From Pilimelia anulata (GTDB lineage: Bacteria; Actinomycetota; Actinomycetes; Mycobacteriales; Micromonosporaceae), in assembly GCF_014647895.1 (NCBI RefSeq), contig NZ_BMQB01000013.1:1-64000 (forward strand): a DNA stretch of 64,000 bases. Reading direction: 5' to 3'. This document shows, one piece after another, positions 8,747 to 17,093 of this stretch. The notes below the pieces were generated by a model, which worked only from the letters and a program-made list of their open reading frames with translations, made no database searches and was not told where the DNA came from. The translations under genes and the position numbers were made by a program. Numbering within the stretch: the stretch's first letter is position 1; the number at the start of each line of letters is the position of its first letter.

Positions 8747-9661
8747 CTAGATGCCGCGGCCCCGGCGGTGCAGCGCGCGCAGGACCCGGTCCGGGCCGAC
8801 CGCCCCGGCGGCGACGGCGAGGGCCAGGTACGCCCGCGGCTCGCGCGGCGCCGACCGCAGCGTCCGCCCGACCCACCGCAGCGCGTGCCGGCGCCGCCCC
8901 GCGGCCGCCTCGGCGAACGCGATCTGGCCGCGGATGCGCCCCGCCCCGCGCGGCACGTCGGCGAACTCGGGGTACCGGTCCAGCAGCCAGCGCAGCGCCT
9001 CCGCGATGGTCGCCCAGCGGCGGGCGAAGAACGACTGCTCGTGCCAGCGCACCTCGACCAGCGGGTCGGCGACCGCCCGCACATCCGTGCGCCGCGCGGC
9101 GCGCAGCAGCAGCTCGTAGTCCTCGGCGTAGCTGCCGGGCAGCGCCTCGTCCACCAGCCCGATGCCGTCGACCAGCGCGGCGCGGCGGAACAGGAACGTG
9201 GACGGGTGCAGCTCGGTGCGCCGGTCGCGCAGCAGCTCGGCGAAGCCGACCCGGTCGGCGCCGACGCCGCGGTCGACGGCGTGCTCGGCGTACCGCACCC
9301 GGATGCCGCAGCAGACCAGCTCCGCCGCCGGGTCGGCGGTCAGCGCGGCGACCTGCGCCGCGAGCTTGCCCGGCAGCCAGCGGTCGTCGTCGTCGCAGAA
9401 GGCGAGTAGCTCGCCGGTGGCGGCGAGGATGCCGGTGTTGCGCGCGCCGGCCAGGCCGGGCACGCGGTCGTTGGCGACCACCCGTACCCGCCGGTGGTCG
9501 TCGCCGCCGGCCAGCGTCGTGTCCGGCGCGGACCGGTCGTACACGACGATCGTCTCGACCGGGCCGGGGTACGCCTGCTCGCGGATCGCCGCGAGTGCGC
9601 TGCGCAGCAGCCCCGGCCGGTCCCGGGTGGGCACGACGACGCTGACGGTGGGTGCGCTCAC
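8747..9661 (-). CDS. Glycosyltransferase family 2
   Basis: Protein of 304 residues with a GT-A fold signature: VSVVVPTRDRPGLL at the N-terminus, GARNTGI, and the metal-binding acidic run AFCDDDDRW at about residues 90-98. It would transfer a sugar from a nucleotide donor to the growing polysaccharide at the inner membrane face. The frame stays open upstream, but the GTG at 9661 is the sensible start: it overlaps the TGA of the sulfotransferase gene (GTGA) and directly precedes the conserved beta-strand. Last gene of a four-gene minus-strand operon. Acceptor and sugar are unknown. Confidence 0.88.
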   Translation of the reverse strand: MSAPTVSVVVPTRDRPGLLRSALAAIREQAYPGPVETIVVYDRSAPDTTLAGGDDHRRVRVVANDRVPGLAGARNTGILAATGELLAFCDDDDRWLPGKLAAQVAALTADPAAELVCCGIRVRYAEHAVDRGVGADRVGFAELLRDRRTELHPSTFLFRRAALVDGIGLVDEALPGSYAEDYELLLRAARRTDVRAVADPLVEVRWHEQSFFARRWATIAEALRWLLDRYPEFADVPRGAGRIRGQIAFAEAAAGRRRHALRWVGRTLRSAPREPRAYLALAVAAGAVGPDRVLRALHRRGRGI

Positions 9662-10596
9662 GGCTGCTCCTCGGGGGTCGGGCGGACCGGATAGCCGTAC
9701 CGCAGCCGCAGCGGCCAGGTGGTGCCGGCGACGATCCACCGGCGCCGGCCGGTGTGGCCCGCCCGCCAGGCGTCGTCCCGGCGTACGGTCACCGGCCCCG
9801 CGGCGAAGCGCAGCGGGTTGCCGGCGATGCTGTGCACCGGCCCGGCCGGCGGCGCGGCGCCCGCCGGCGCGGGCCCGGGCAGCCCGGCGAACCGGTGGAC
9901 CTCGGCCAGCGCGCCCGCCGGGTCGGCGGTGAAGTCCTCGTACCGCAGCCGGTGCACCGGGGCCCGCCGGGCGAGCGCGTCGAACGCCGCGTTCTGCGCC
10001 AGCCACCGCCCGCTCGCCCGGCCGGGCGAGAGGACCGGCATGTACTCGACCCGGTCGGCGACCTCGGGCCGGCGCACCCGCTTGGCCCACGAGTGGGCGA
10101 CCGCGGGCGCGTCCCGGACCAGGTGCAGCACGCGCAGGTCGACGCCCTGGGCGAAGCGCAGCGCGAAAGCCAGCGAGGCGTGCTTGCTGGAGTCCACCAC
10201 CAGCGCCGCGCCGGACACCCCCGCGGCGGCGGCGTGCAGGCGCCCGTACAGGTCGGTGTAGTCGGCGACCGCGCCCCGCCGGGCGGCCGGCGGGGTCCGC
10301 CGGGCCAGCCAGGGCAGGTGCCGGGTGCGGTCGACCCGGGCCTTCAGCGCCAGTACCGCGGCGGGGTCGAGCCGGTCCCAACCGCCGTACGCCCGCTCGC
10401 CGACCGCCGCCCAGAAGGCGCAGTCCCGGAACGGCGTACCGCAGCCGCAGCGCTCGTTGGCGCCGAGCCCGCGCTCCCACAGGTGGACGGTCTCGCCGAC
10501 CGCGCACACGTCGGGACGGGCGGCGAGCAGCCGCTCGATCAGGGTCGAGCCGCTGCGCCCGAGCCCGCCGATGAACAGCACCCGCACGCGGCTCAC
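9658..10596 (-). CDS. Sulfotransferase family protein (PAPS-dependent type)
   Basis: Protein of 312 residues. The 5'-phosphosulfate loop is GLGRSGSTLIERLL near residues 11-24, and the 3'-phosphate-binding region is LVRDAPAVAHSW in the middle of the protein, preceded by a DSSKH motif. Such enzymes move sulfate from PAPS to a hydroxyl or amine, often on a glycan or lipid. The GTG start overlaps the previous gene's stop (GTGA at 10593-10596), and its own stop overlaps the GT2 start, so translation is probably coupled. An unusual cysteine-containing stretch (RCGCGTPFRDC) follows the first helix. The substrate is inferred to be the locus polymer. Confidence 0.88.
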   Translation of the reverse strand: MSRVRVLFIGGLGRSGSTLIERLLAARPDVCAVGETVHLWERGLGANERCGCGTPFRDCAFWAAVGERAYGGWDRLDPAAVLALKARVDRTRHLPWLARRTPPAARRGAVADYTDLYGRLHAAAAGVSGAALVVDSSKHASLAFALRFAQGVDLRVLHLVRDAPAVAHSWAKRVRRPEVADRVEYMPVLSPGRASGRWLAQNAAFDALARRAPVHRLRYEDFTADPAGALAEVHRFAGLPGPAPAGAAPPAGPVHSIAGNPLRFAAGPVTVRRDDAWRAGHTGRRRWIVAGTTWPLRLRYGYPVRPTPEEQP

Positions 10597-11171
10597 CGGC
10601 GCCGCCGCGGCGCCGGGCGGTCGGCGATCAGCGCGTCGATGATCTCGCCGACCCGGGCGACGCCGGGCGGGACCCCGCCGGTGCCGGCCGGGGTGGCGAG
10701 CGAGTCGGGGTCGGCCAGCCCGGCGTCCAGCTCGGCGGCCAGGGCGGCCGCGTCCGGGCAGAGGCGGATCATGCCGGCGTCGGCCAGCCGGCGGGCGAAG
10801 AGCTGTTGGTGGTCGTCGACGTGCTCGCCGAGAGCCGGGTCGCGGGGGACGACCAGCGGTACCCGCCCGTGCCGGCGGGCCTCGGTGATGGTGGCGGGGC
10901 CGCCGTGGCTGACCACGACGGTCGCCGCCGCGAACGCCCGCTGGAGCGCGGCGTGGTCGAGGAACGGCACGGCGCCGGGCAGGTCGGGGCGGGCGCTGCT
11001 GCCGTACTGCACGACCAGCGGGGGCCGGTCGGCGCGGCTGCGGTACCAGTCGGCCAGCCAGCGCAGCGGCCGGTCGAACGGGTGCACGTCGGTACCGACG
11101 ACGGTGACCACCGCGCCGGCGGGCCCGCGCCGCTGCTGGGGGATGTCCGGGCGCCCGGCGTCCCGGCTCAC
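10593..11171 (-). CDS. Alg13/PssE-like glycosyltransferase subunit
   Basis: Protein of 192 residues resembling the catalytic C-terminal half of GT28-type enzymes. It has VVTVVGTDVHPFDR early and the donor-site pattern VVSHGGPATITEA in the C-terminal half, then PLVVPRDPALGEHVDDHQ. In capsule loci this protein pairs with an Alg14-like membrane anchor to add a sugar to a polyprenyl-diphospho-sugar. The start is GTG at 11171, overlapping the Alg14-like stop by GTGA. The longer open frame upstream to 11702 is a shadow of the partner gene. Confidence 0.88.
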   Translation of the reverse strand: MSRDAGRPDIPQQRRGPAGAVVTVVGTDVHPFDRPLRWLADWYRSRADRPPLVVQYGSSARPDLPGAVPFLDHAALQRAFAAATVVVSHGGPATITEARRHGRVPLVVPRDPALGEHVDDHQQLFARRLADAGMIRLCPDAAALAAELDAGLADPDSLATPAGTGGVPPGVARVGEIIDALIADRPAPRRRR

Positions 11172-11641
11172 AGGAGCTGGCCCACGACGGTCGCGCGTGG
11201 GTACGAGCGGCGCTGCTCCTCCCACTGCACCAGCATCGCGGAGAGGAACGGCCGGCAGAGCCGGGCGGTCAGCGTCGGGGTGTCGATCCGGTCGTACACC
11301 TCGATGTAGATGGTGGGGATGCCGCGCAGCCGGGCGAGCGCGACGAACGGCAGGGCCACGCCGGCGCCGGTGGTGACGACGGCGGCGACCTCGTGCCGGC
11401 GCAGGAACCGGGCGGCCAGCCGCAGGTTGCGCAGCAGGTTGGGCACGTTGCGGGTGGTCGGGTGGTGGGCCCAGGTGACCGGCTCGTCGGCGAGCAGCGA
11501 GCGGGCGTCGGGGGTGTCGAAGGTGACCCAGTGCCGGGGCCGGTCGCGGTACCACGGGCGCAGGGCCACCAGTTGGGCCAGGTGCCCGCCGCTGGACCCG
11601 ACGAGCAGGACCGGTGCGTCCGGTGTGGTGGTGGCGGCCAT
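11168..11641 (-). CDS. Alg14/PssD-like glycosyltransferase subunit
   Basis: Protein of 157 residues. The N-terminal motif LLVGSSGGHLAQL is typical of Alg14/PssD/Cps14F, followed by HWVTFDTPDA and PTIYIEVYDRID. It is thought to bind the acceptor and hold the Alg13-like subunit at the membrane. First gene of the operon 11641-8747. The ATG at 11641 has GGAAGGGG about six bases upstream. The 116-base gap before it holds an AT-rich patch (about 11731-11749, with GATATATCC on the minus strand), a candidate promoter. Confidence 0.88.
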   Translation of the reverse strand: MAATTTPDAPVLLVGSSGGHLAQLVALRPWYRDRPRHWVTFDTPDARSLLADEPVTWAHHPTTRNVPNLLRNLRLAARFLRRHEVAAVVTTGAGVALPFVALARLRGIPTIYIEVYDRIDTPTLTARLCRPFLSAMLVQWEEQRRSYPRATVVGQLL

Positions 11642-11757
11642 GCGACCCCTTCCGTCGGAGCGGCCGGATGGACGGTACCGCAAACCCGCGCCGCCGGGGC
11701 ACCCCGGCGGCGTCGACCGGAGCGGCCAGCAGTACAAATTGGATATATCGGCCGCGG

Positions 11758-12648
11758 TCAGTCCGCGAGCTGCGCCAGGTGCGCGTCCAGCCGGTCCAGC
11801 GTCGCCGCGTCCCGGCCGGAGTCGAGCGGGCCCGCGAAGTGGGCGCCCGACGCGACCGCCAGCGCCACCGGGTCGGCGGCGCCCGGCGGCAGCACGAACC
11901 GCTTGCTGTCGTTGAGCACCGCGAAGCCGCCGCCGCGGACCAGCGTCGGCAGCACCGCCCGCTCCGGGGCGAGGCAGCCGCGGAAGTACCCGGCCACGTC
12001 CGGCCGGTCCCGCAGCACGTCCCGGACGTGGAGCGCCGCCCGCCAGCTCAGCGCCGCCGCGAACTCGCCGCCGTACAGCCGCAGGTCGGCCGGCGGCCGG
12101 ACCGGCGTGCCCAGGGTCAGGCCGTACTCGGCGTGCAACTGCACCGGCGGGTGCAGCCGGTTCAGCCAGCGCAGCGGCCGGCGGACCAGCGCCGCCCCGC
12201 GCCCCGGCCCGGCCAGCCGGCGGTGCCGGGTCAGGTAGTGGCTGCGGGTGCGGTACCGCGACCACGGCGCCCCGGCGCCCGGCTCCCAGTGGGTGAACGC
12301 CGCGTCGACGCCGGCGGCGACCCATTCGTCCTCGGCGTGCCGCAGCGGGCGGATCGGGTATTCGTCGTCGCGCAGGTTGACGTACCAGTCGACCGGCCCG
12401 GCGTGCTGCTCGACCCAGTCGATCCCGCTGAGGTACCGGTCGACCGCGCTGAAGTCGCCCACGCCGCCGAGGTGGTGGGCGAGGCCCACGCCGGGCAGGG
12501 CCCGCAGCGCCGCGGCGTCGACCGGCTCGGCGTGGATGTCACGGCTGACGTGGACCACGCAGCCCGGGCTGTAGCGCTTGACAACCGTGACGAGTCTGGT
12601 CAGATGCTCTGCGGAGCCGTTGCTCTGCACGTGGTAGCAGAAGCGCAT
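11758..12648 (-). CDS. Core-2/I-branching-type glycosyltransferase (GT14-like)
   Basis: Protein of 296 residues. The N-terminus MRFCYHVQSNGSAEH and the motif DWYVNLRDDEYPIRP (about residues 85-99) match bacterial relatives of beta-1,6-N-acetylglucosaminyltransferases and xylosyltransferases. It would add a branch sugar. The ATG at 12648 is preferred because the family starts right there; GGAGGT lies 13 bases upstream, slightly far. It is divergent from the Wzz-like gene, with a shared 98-base promoter region. Confidence 0.8.
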   Translation of the reverse strand: MRFCYHVQSNGSAEHLTRLVTVVKRYSPGCVVHVSRDIHAEPVDAAALRALPGVGLAHHLGGVGDFSAVDRYLSGIDWVEQHAGPVDWYVNLRDDEYPIRPLRHAEDEWVAAGVDAAFTHWEPGAGAPWSRYRTRSHYLTRHRRLAGPGRGAALVRRPLRWLNRLHPPVQLHAEYGLTLGTPVRPPADLRLYGGEFAAALSWRAALHVRDVLRDRPDVAGYFRGCLAPERAVLPTLVRGGGFAVLNDSKRFVLPPGAADPVALAVASGAHFAGPLDSGRDAATLDRLDAHLAQLAD

Positions 12649-12746
12649 GGCGCTATTATCGACCTCCGTCGAGTCGAGTGGCGCCCGATGTGGATAGCGC
12701 GAAGCCCGGACGCACCGGTTGTGCGACGAAAGCGAGCGAAACACCC

Positions 12747-14486
12747 ATGAATTCGTCCCACCCCGCGGAGCCGCCCGAGCCGGAGGGTCCCGACCTGGCG
12801 GCCTACCTGCGGTGGCTGCGGCGGCATTGGTGGGTGATCGCGCTCGGCGCGGTCGCGGGCGTCGCCGGCGCGTACGGGCTGATCCTCGTCCAGACCCCCG
12901 TCTACCGCTCGACGACGCAGGTCGTCGTCCGCGCCGTCGAGATCGGCGACAAGGGCAACAACAACCAGAACAAGGTCAATCTGGACACCGAGGCGCAGGT
13001 CGTCCGGTCGCTCGTCGTGGCGGAGAAGGCCCGCGCCGCGATGGGCTCGGCCATCCCCGCCGACGCGCTGGTCAAGGTCGTCAGCGTCGGCGTCCCGCCG
13101 AACAGCCAGGTCCTCAACGTCACCTTCGCCGCGCCCGACCCGCGGGCCGCCCGCGCCGGCGCCGCGGCGTTCGCCACCGCGTATCTCGACCTGCGCGGCG
13201 CCGAGGCGCGCAAGCGGGTCGACGACGAGCGCCGGGCGCTGGACAGCCAGATCAGCACGGTGACCAAGCGGCTCGACAGGATCGCCGACGAGATCGCCGC
13301 CGCCGGCCGGGACTCGTCCGAGCGGGAGCGGGCGATCGCCGACCGCAACGTCCTCACCGACCAGCTCCGCGCGCTGAACGAGCAGCGCAACCCGCTGATC
13401 GCCGCCGCCGTCCACCCCGGTGAGGTCATCTCCGAGGCCCGGCTGCCGGCCGACCCCAGCTCGCCCGACACCACGCTGTACCTGGCCAGCGGCCTCGCCG
13501 CCGGGCTGCTGCTCGGGCTGCTCGCCGCGCTGGCCGCCGACCGGTTCGACGGCCGGGTGCGCCGGCCGCGGGACCTGGCCGAGCGGTTCGACGTGCCGGT
13601 GCTGATGGAGGCGCCCGGCCAGGTCAGCGCCCTCGGCATCGTCGCCCCGAACCATCCCCTCGCCCGGGAGATCGGCCGGCTGCGCAACGTTCTGCTCGCC
13701 ACCGGGCAGCCCCGCCCGGGCCGCGGCCGGCTGGTCCTGGTCACCGCGGCCTCGACCGGGCCGTCGGCGGCGTTCCTCGTGGCCAACCTCGCCGCCGCGT
13801 ACGCCCGCACCGGGCAGCAGGTCGCCGTCGTCTGCGCCGTACCCCGATCCGCCCTCGCCGCCATCACCGGCACCCCCGCCGCCGGTCCGGGCCTGGCCGG
13901 CGTGCTGCGCCGCGACCTGCCGGTGCTCCAGGCCCTCACCCCGCTGGGCGACCTGCCGGCCCTGCGACTGCTGCCGCCGGGTGACCTCGACGCCGCGGCC
14001 GAGCTGCCGCTGGCGGTACTGCGCGAGGCGCTCGACGCGCTGCTCGACCGGTTCGACCACGTACTCATCGAGGCCGCCTCGCCGCACGTCAGCGTGGAGG
14101 CGCAGGCGCTGGCCGGGGACGCCGACGCGGTCCTGGTCGTGGCCGAGGCCCGGCGCACCCGGCGGACCGAGGTGGCCGCGGCCATCACCCGCTTCGCCCA
14201 GGTGGGCGCCCGGGTCACCGGCACCGTCCTCGCCCCCCGCATGCCGGAGGTCCCGCCGCCGCCGGCCGGCCCCGCGGCGGCCCCGCCGCCCGTCGACCGG
14301 ACGGTCGCGCTGCCGCCGGGCCCCGCCGTCAGCCCGCCGCCGCCGGCCGACGACTCGACAATGATCCTGCCGCGGATGGTCGACGTGAAGCCGACACCGC
14401 CCGCGACGGAGAGCGGCGTGGCCGCCGCCAACGGGCGCCCCGCGCCGCGCCAGCTCGCCCCGGAGGCCGGCGAGGACGCGCGGTGA
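12747..14486 (+). CDS. Wzz-like polysaccharide co-polymerase with degenerate BY-kinase domain
   Basis: Protein of 579 residues from the ATG at 12747 (a GTG at 12678 would add 23). Parts: short cytoplasmic N-terminus with LAAYLRWLRRHWW; TM1 about 29-49; an extracytoplasmic region with a coiled-coil-like stretch (RRALDSQISTVTKRLDRI); TM2 about 243-263; a P-loop-like domain about 285-495; a proline-rich tail. Walker A should be like GEGKST but reads TAASTGPSAAF with no lysine. The A' motif reads AVVCAVPRS with no Asp, and the Walker B position reads VLIEAASPH. No tyrosine cluster ends the protein. It probably sets chain length as a structural partner of the polymerase rather than as an active tyrosine kinase. 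First gene of the plus-strand export block. Confidence 0.88.
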   Translation: MNSSHPAEPPEPEGPDLAAYLRWLRRHWWVIALGAVAGVAGAYGLILVQTPVYRSTTQVVVRAVEIGDKGNNNQNKVNLDTEAQVVRSLVVAEKARAAMGSAIPADALVKVVSVGVPPNSQVLNVTFAAPDPRAARAGAAAFATAYLDLRGAEARKRVDDERRALDSQISTVTKRLDRIADEIAAAGRDSSERERAIADRNVLTDQLRALNEQRNPLIAAAVHPGEVISEARLPADPSSPDTTLYLASGLAAGLLLGLLAALAADRFDGRVRRPRDLAERFDVPVLMEAPGQVSALGIVAPNHPLAREIGRLRNVLLATGQPRPGRGRLVLVTAASTGPSAAFLVANLAAAYARTGQQVAVVCAVPRSALAAITGTPAAGPGLAGVLRRDLPVLQALTPLGDLPALRLLPPGDLDAAAELPLAVLREALDALLDRFDHVLIEAASPHVSVEAQALAGDADAVLVVAEARRTRRTEVAAAITRFAQVGARVTGTVLAPRMPEVPPPPAGPAAAPPPVDRTVALPPGPAVSPPPPADDSTMILPRMVDVKPTPPATESGVAAANGRPAPRQLAPEAGEDAR

Positions 14487-14529
14487 GCCCCGCGGGCCGC
14501 CCGCCGACCGCACCGGCGGCAGCGCGGCG

Positions 14530-15897
14530 ATGACACTGGTCGTCCCGGCCGCCGCCGGGGCCGTCGTCCCCGCCGCGGTCGCCCGCGGTTGGCGGCTGCC
14601 GTACGCGTGGCCGCTGTTCGCGCTGCTGCCGCTGTACCCGCTGTGGTGGCTGCTCGGATTGGGCCCGTTCATCTTCATCCTGCTCGCCGTCCCGATGGTG
14701 CTCCAGCTCGCGCGGCGACCCCGGATCGCCGTACCGGCCGGCTTCTGGATCTGGCTGATCCTGGTGGGCTGGGTCGTGCTCTCGGCCGTCATGCTCGACC
14801 TGACCGCACCCGGCACGATGCCGCCCGGCGGCTCCGGCCGGTACGTCGCCTGGGCCATCCGCGTGCTCAGCTACCTGTCGGCGACCGTCGTGCTGCTGTA
14901 CGTGCACAACCTCAGCGAGCAGCAGCTTCCGCGGCGCCGGCTCGTCCGCTGGCTCGCCGCCACCGCCGTCTGGGTCGTCGTCGGCGGGTACCTCGGCCTG
15001 CTGCTGCCGCGGGTGCGGTTCCCCGCCCCGCTGTCCCACCTGCTGCCCCACGGCATCGCCGCCGACCCGTTCGTCAAGCGGCTCATGCACATCGAGTTCG
15101 CCCAGGTCCAGCAGATCCTCGGCGCGGCCGCCTCGGCCAGGCCGGCGGCGCCGTACGACTTCACCAACACCTGGGGCGAGAACCTCGCCGTCCTGCTGGT
15201 CTGGTTCGTCGTCGGCTGGGTGGTCCTGGCCCGCGGCTGGCGCCGGCTGGCCGGGGTCGCCGTGCTGGGCGCCGCGCTGGTCCCGATCATCGGCTCGCTG
15301 AACCGCGGGATGTGGCTCGGGCTCGGCCTGGCCGCCGCGTACGTCGCCGTGCGGCTCGGCGCGCGCGGCCGGCTCCGCGCGCTCGTCGCCCTCGGCGGCA
15401 CGACCCTGCTCGTCGGCGCGGTGATCGCACTGTCGCCGCTGGGCGAGACCATCGGCGGCCGGCTCGCGCACGGCCACAGCGACCGGATCCGGACCACGCT
15501 GACCAGCAGCGCGTACCGGGCGGCGAACGCCTCGCCCGTCCTCGGGTTCGGCGGCAACCGCGCGCTGGTCGGCAGCAACAAGTCGATCGCCATCGGCAAG
15601 ACCGCCAACTGCGGCCAGTGCGGCAACCGGGAGATCGGCTCGGACGGCCAGTTCGGCAACCTGCTCGTCGGCCAGGGCTGGGTGGGGCTGATCTGCTACA
15701 ACGCGTTCTTCCTGTGGGCGCTGTGGGCGTACCGCCGGCGGCGCGACGCGATCGGGATCGCCGCCAGCACCGGGATCGTGCTGCTGCTGTGGTTCCAGTT
15801 CGCCTACAACTCGGTCCCGATGACCCTGATCTACGCGATGGTCGGCCTCGGGCTGCTCGCCCGGCCCGCCCCCGCCCGCCCGGCGGTGGCGGCGTGA
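14530..15897 (+). CDS. O-antigen ligase/polymerase-like membrane protein (Wzy-type)
   Basis: Protein of 455 residues with roughly ten to twelve hydrophobic segments, such as WPLFALLPLYPLWWLLGLGPF and a C-terminal pair around WFQFAYNSVPMTLIYAMVGLG. A large loop near residues 150-220 and the segment IIGSLNRGMWLGLGLAA resemble the Wzy_C/O-antigen ligase family. It would join repeat units on the outer face of the membrane. ATG at 14530, 43 bases after the Wzz-like gene. Its stop overlaps the next start (GTGA 15894-15897). Loop residues NCGQCGN near about 357-363 are unusual. Confidence 0.83.
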   Translation: MTLVVPAAAGAVVPAAVARGWRLPYAWPLFALLPLYPLWWLLGLGPFIFILLAVPMVLQLARRPRIAVPAGFWIWLILVGWVVLSAVMLDLTAPGTMPPGGSGRYVAWAIRVLSYLSATVVLLYVHNLSEQQLPRRRLVRWLAATAVWVVVGGYLGLLLPRVRFPAPLSHLLPHGIAADPFVKRLMHIEFAQVQQILGAAASARPAAPYDFTNTWGENLAVLLVWFVVGWVVLARGWRRLAGVAVLGAALVPIIGSLNRGMWLGLGLAAAYVAVRLGARGRLRALVALGGTTLLVGAVIALSPLGETIGGRLAHGHSDRIRTTLTSSAYRAANASPVLGFGGNRALVGSNKSIAIGKTANCGQCGNREIGSDGQFGNLLVGQGWVGLICYNAFFLWALWAYRRRRDAIGIAASTGIVLLLWFQFAYNSVPMTLIYAMVGLGLLARPAPARPAVAA

Positions 15898-17093
15898 TCG
15901 GCCCGGACCGCGGCGGGTACCTGCCCACCCTCGCCGACCAGCTTTGGCCGGCCCCCGCCGCGCCCGTCCTCGGCCGCGGCGGCCCGGGCTACGTCGTCGT
16001 CCCCGCCGCGGCCCGCCCGCGGCTGGTCGTGCCGGCCGGGCCCGGCCGGGTCGTCGCCGCGGCCGTCCGCGCCGCCGTGGTTCCCGCCGACGCCGCCGCC
16101 CGGCGCCGGCAGTGGGCCGTCGCCGCCCTGTTCCGCGCCGGCCTCGGCCGGCTGGTGTTCCGGGACCGGCTGCGGCCCGGCGACCCCGCCGGCGTCGGCC
16201 TGGACCGCCACCTCGCGGCCGTGCTCGGCGCGCCCGTGCTCGCCAGCGTGCACATCGGACCGGCCCGGGCCAACCGCAAGCCCGTCCTCCAGCTCCGCCG
16301 GCCCGACGGCGCCGCGGCCGGGTACGCCAAGCTCGGCGTCGACCCGCTGACCCGCCGTTTGGTCGCCGCCGAGGCCGGCACGCTCGCCGTGCTGGCCGGC
16401 CTGCCGCTCGGGCCGGTCGCCGTACCGCGGGTGCTGCACCACGGACGGTGGCGCGAGCACGAGCTGCTCGTCCAGAGCCCGCTGCCGGTCCGGCTGCCCC
16501 GGGCCTCCCCGGCCGCCGCCCGCGCCGCCGAACTGCGTGCGATGGTCGCCGTCGCCGGCTGCCGGGGGATCGCGGCGGCGCCGCTGGCCGACAGCCCGTA
16601 CCGGCGCGGCCTGGCCGACCGGATCGCCGCGCTGGGCCCGGCGCCCGAGCGGGGCCGGCTCGCCGCCCTGCTGGCCGCCGCCGCCGACCCGGACCCGCGG
16701 GTGCCGTTCGGCGCCTGGCACGGCGACTGGAACGGCGGCAACAGCGCCGCCCTCGCCGACGGCCGGGTGCTGGTCTGGGACTGGGAGCGGTTCGCCACCG
16801 GCGTCCCGGTGGGCTACGACGCGCTGCACCACCGCCTCCAGCGGGCGCTGTCGGCCGGCGTACCGCCGCGGGCCGCCGCGGCCGACCTGCTCGCCGCCGC
16901 GCCGGCGGCGCTGCTGCCGTTCGGGCCGGGGGTGCCGGCCGCCGCGGTCGCGCTGCTGTACCTGGTCGAGCTGGCGACCCGGTACCTCGCCGACGGGCAG
17001 CGCGCGGCCGGGGCGGCGATCGGGGACGTGGCGAGCTGGCTGCTGCCGGCCGCCGAGGAGTACGCGAACGGGGAGAGGAACGGGCGACGGTGA
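15894..17093 (+). CDS. APH-like phosphotransferase in the polysaccharide operon
   Basis: Protein of 399 residues. The N-terminal half lacks a clear family match. The C-terminal half has the kinase-like catalytic loop HGDWNGGN (about 276-283) and the metal-binding VWDWERF (about 292-298), as in aminoglycoside phosphotransferase-fold enzymes. AGYAKLG in the N-lobe supplies a candidate ATP-binding lysine. Placement between polymerase and sulfotransferase, with GTGA overlaps at both ends, argues for phosphorylation of a sugar or polyol for the polymer rather than antibiotic resistance. The substrate is unknown. Confidence 0.75.
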   Translation: MIGPDRGGYLPTLADQLWPAPAAPVLGRGGPGYVVVPAAARPRLVVPAGPGRVVAAAVRAAVVPADAAARRRQWAVAALFRAGLGRLVFRDRLRPGDPAGVGLDRHLAAVLGAPVLASVHIGPARANRKPVLQLRRPDGAAAGYAKLGVDPLTRRLVAAEAGTLAVLAGLPLGPVAVPRVLHHGRWREHELLVQSPLPVRLPRASPAAARAAELRAMVAVAGCRGIAAAPLADSPYRRGLADRIAALGPAPERGRLAALLAAAADPDPRVPFGAWHGDWNGGNSAALADGRVLVWDWERFATGVPVGYDALHHRLQRALSAGVPPRAAAADLLAAAPAALLPFGPGVPAAAVALLYLVELATRYLADGQRAAGAAIGDVASWLLPAAEEYANGERNGRR

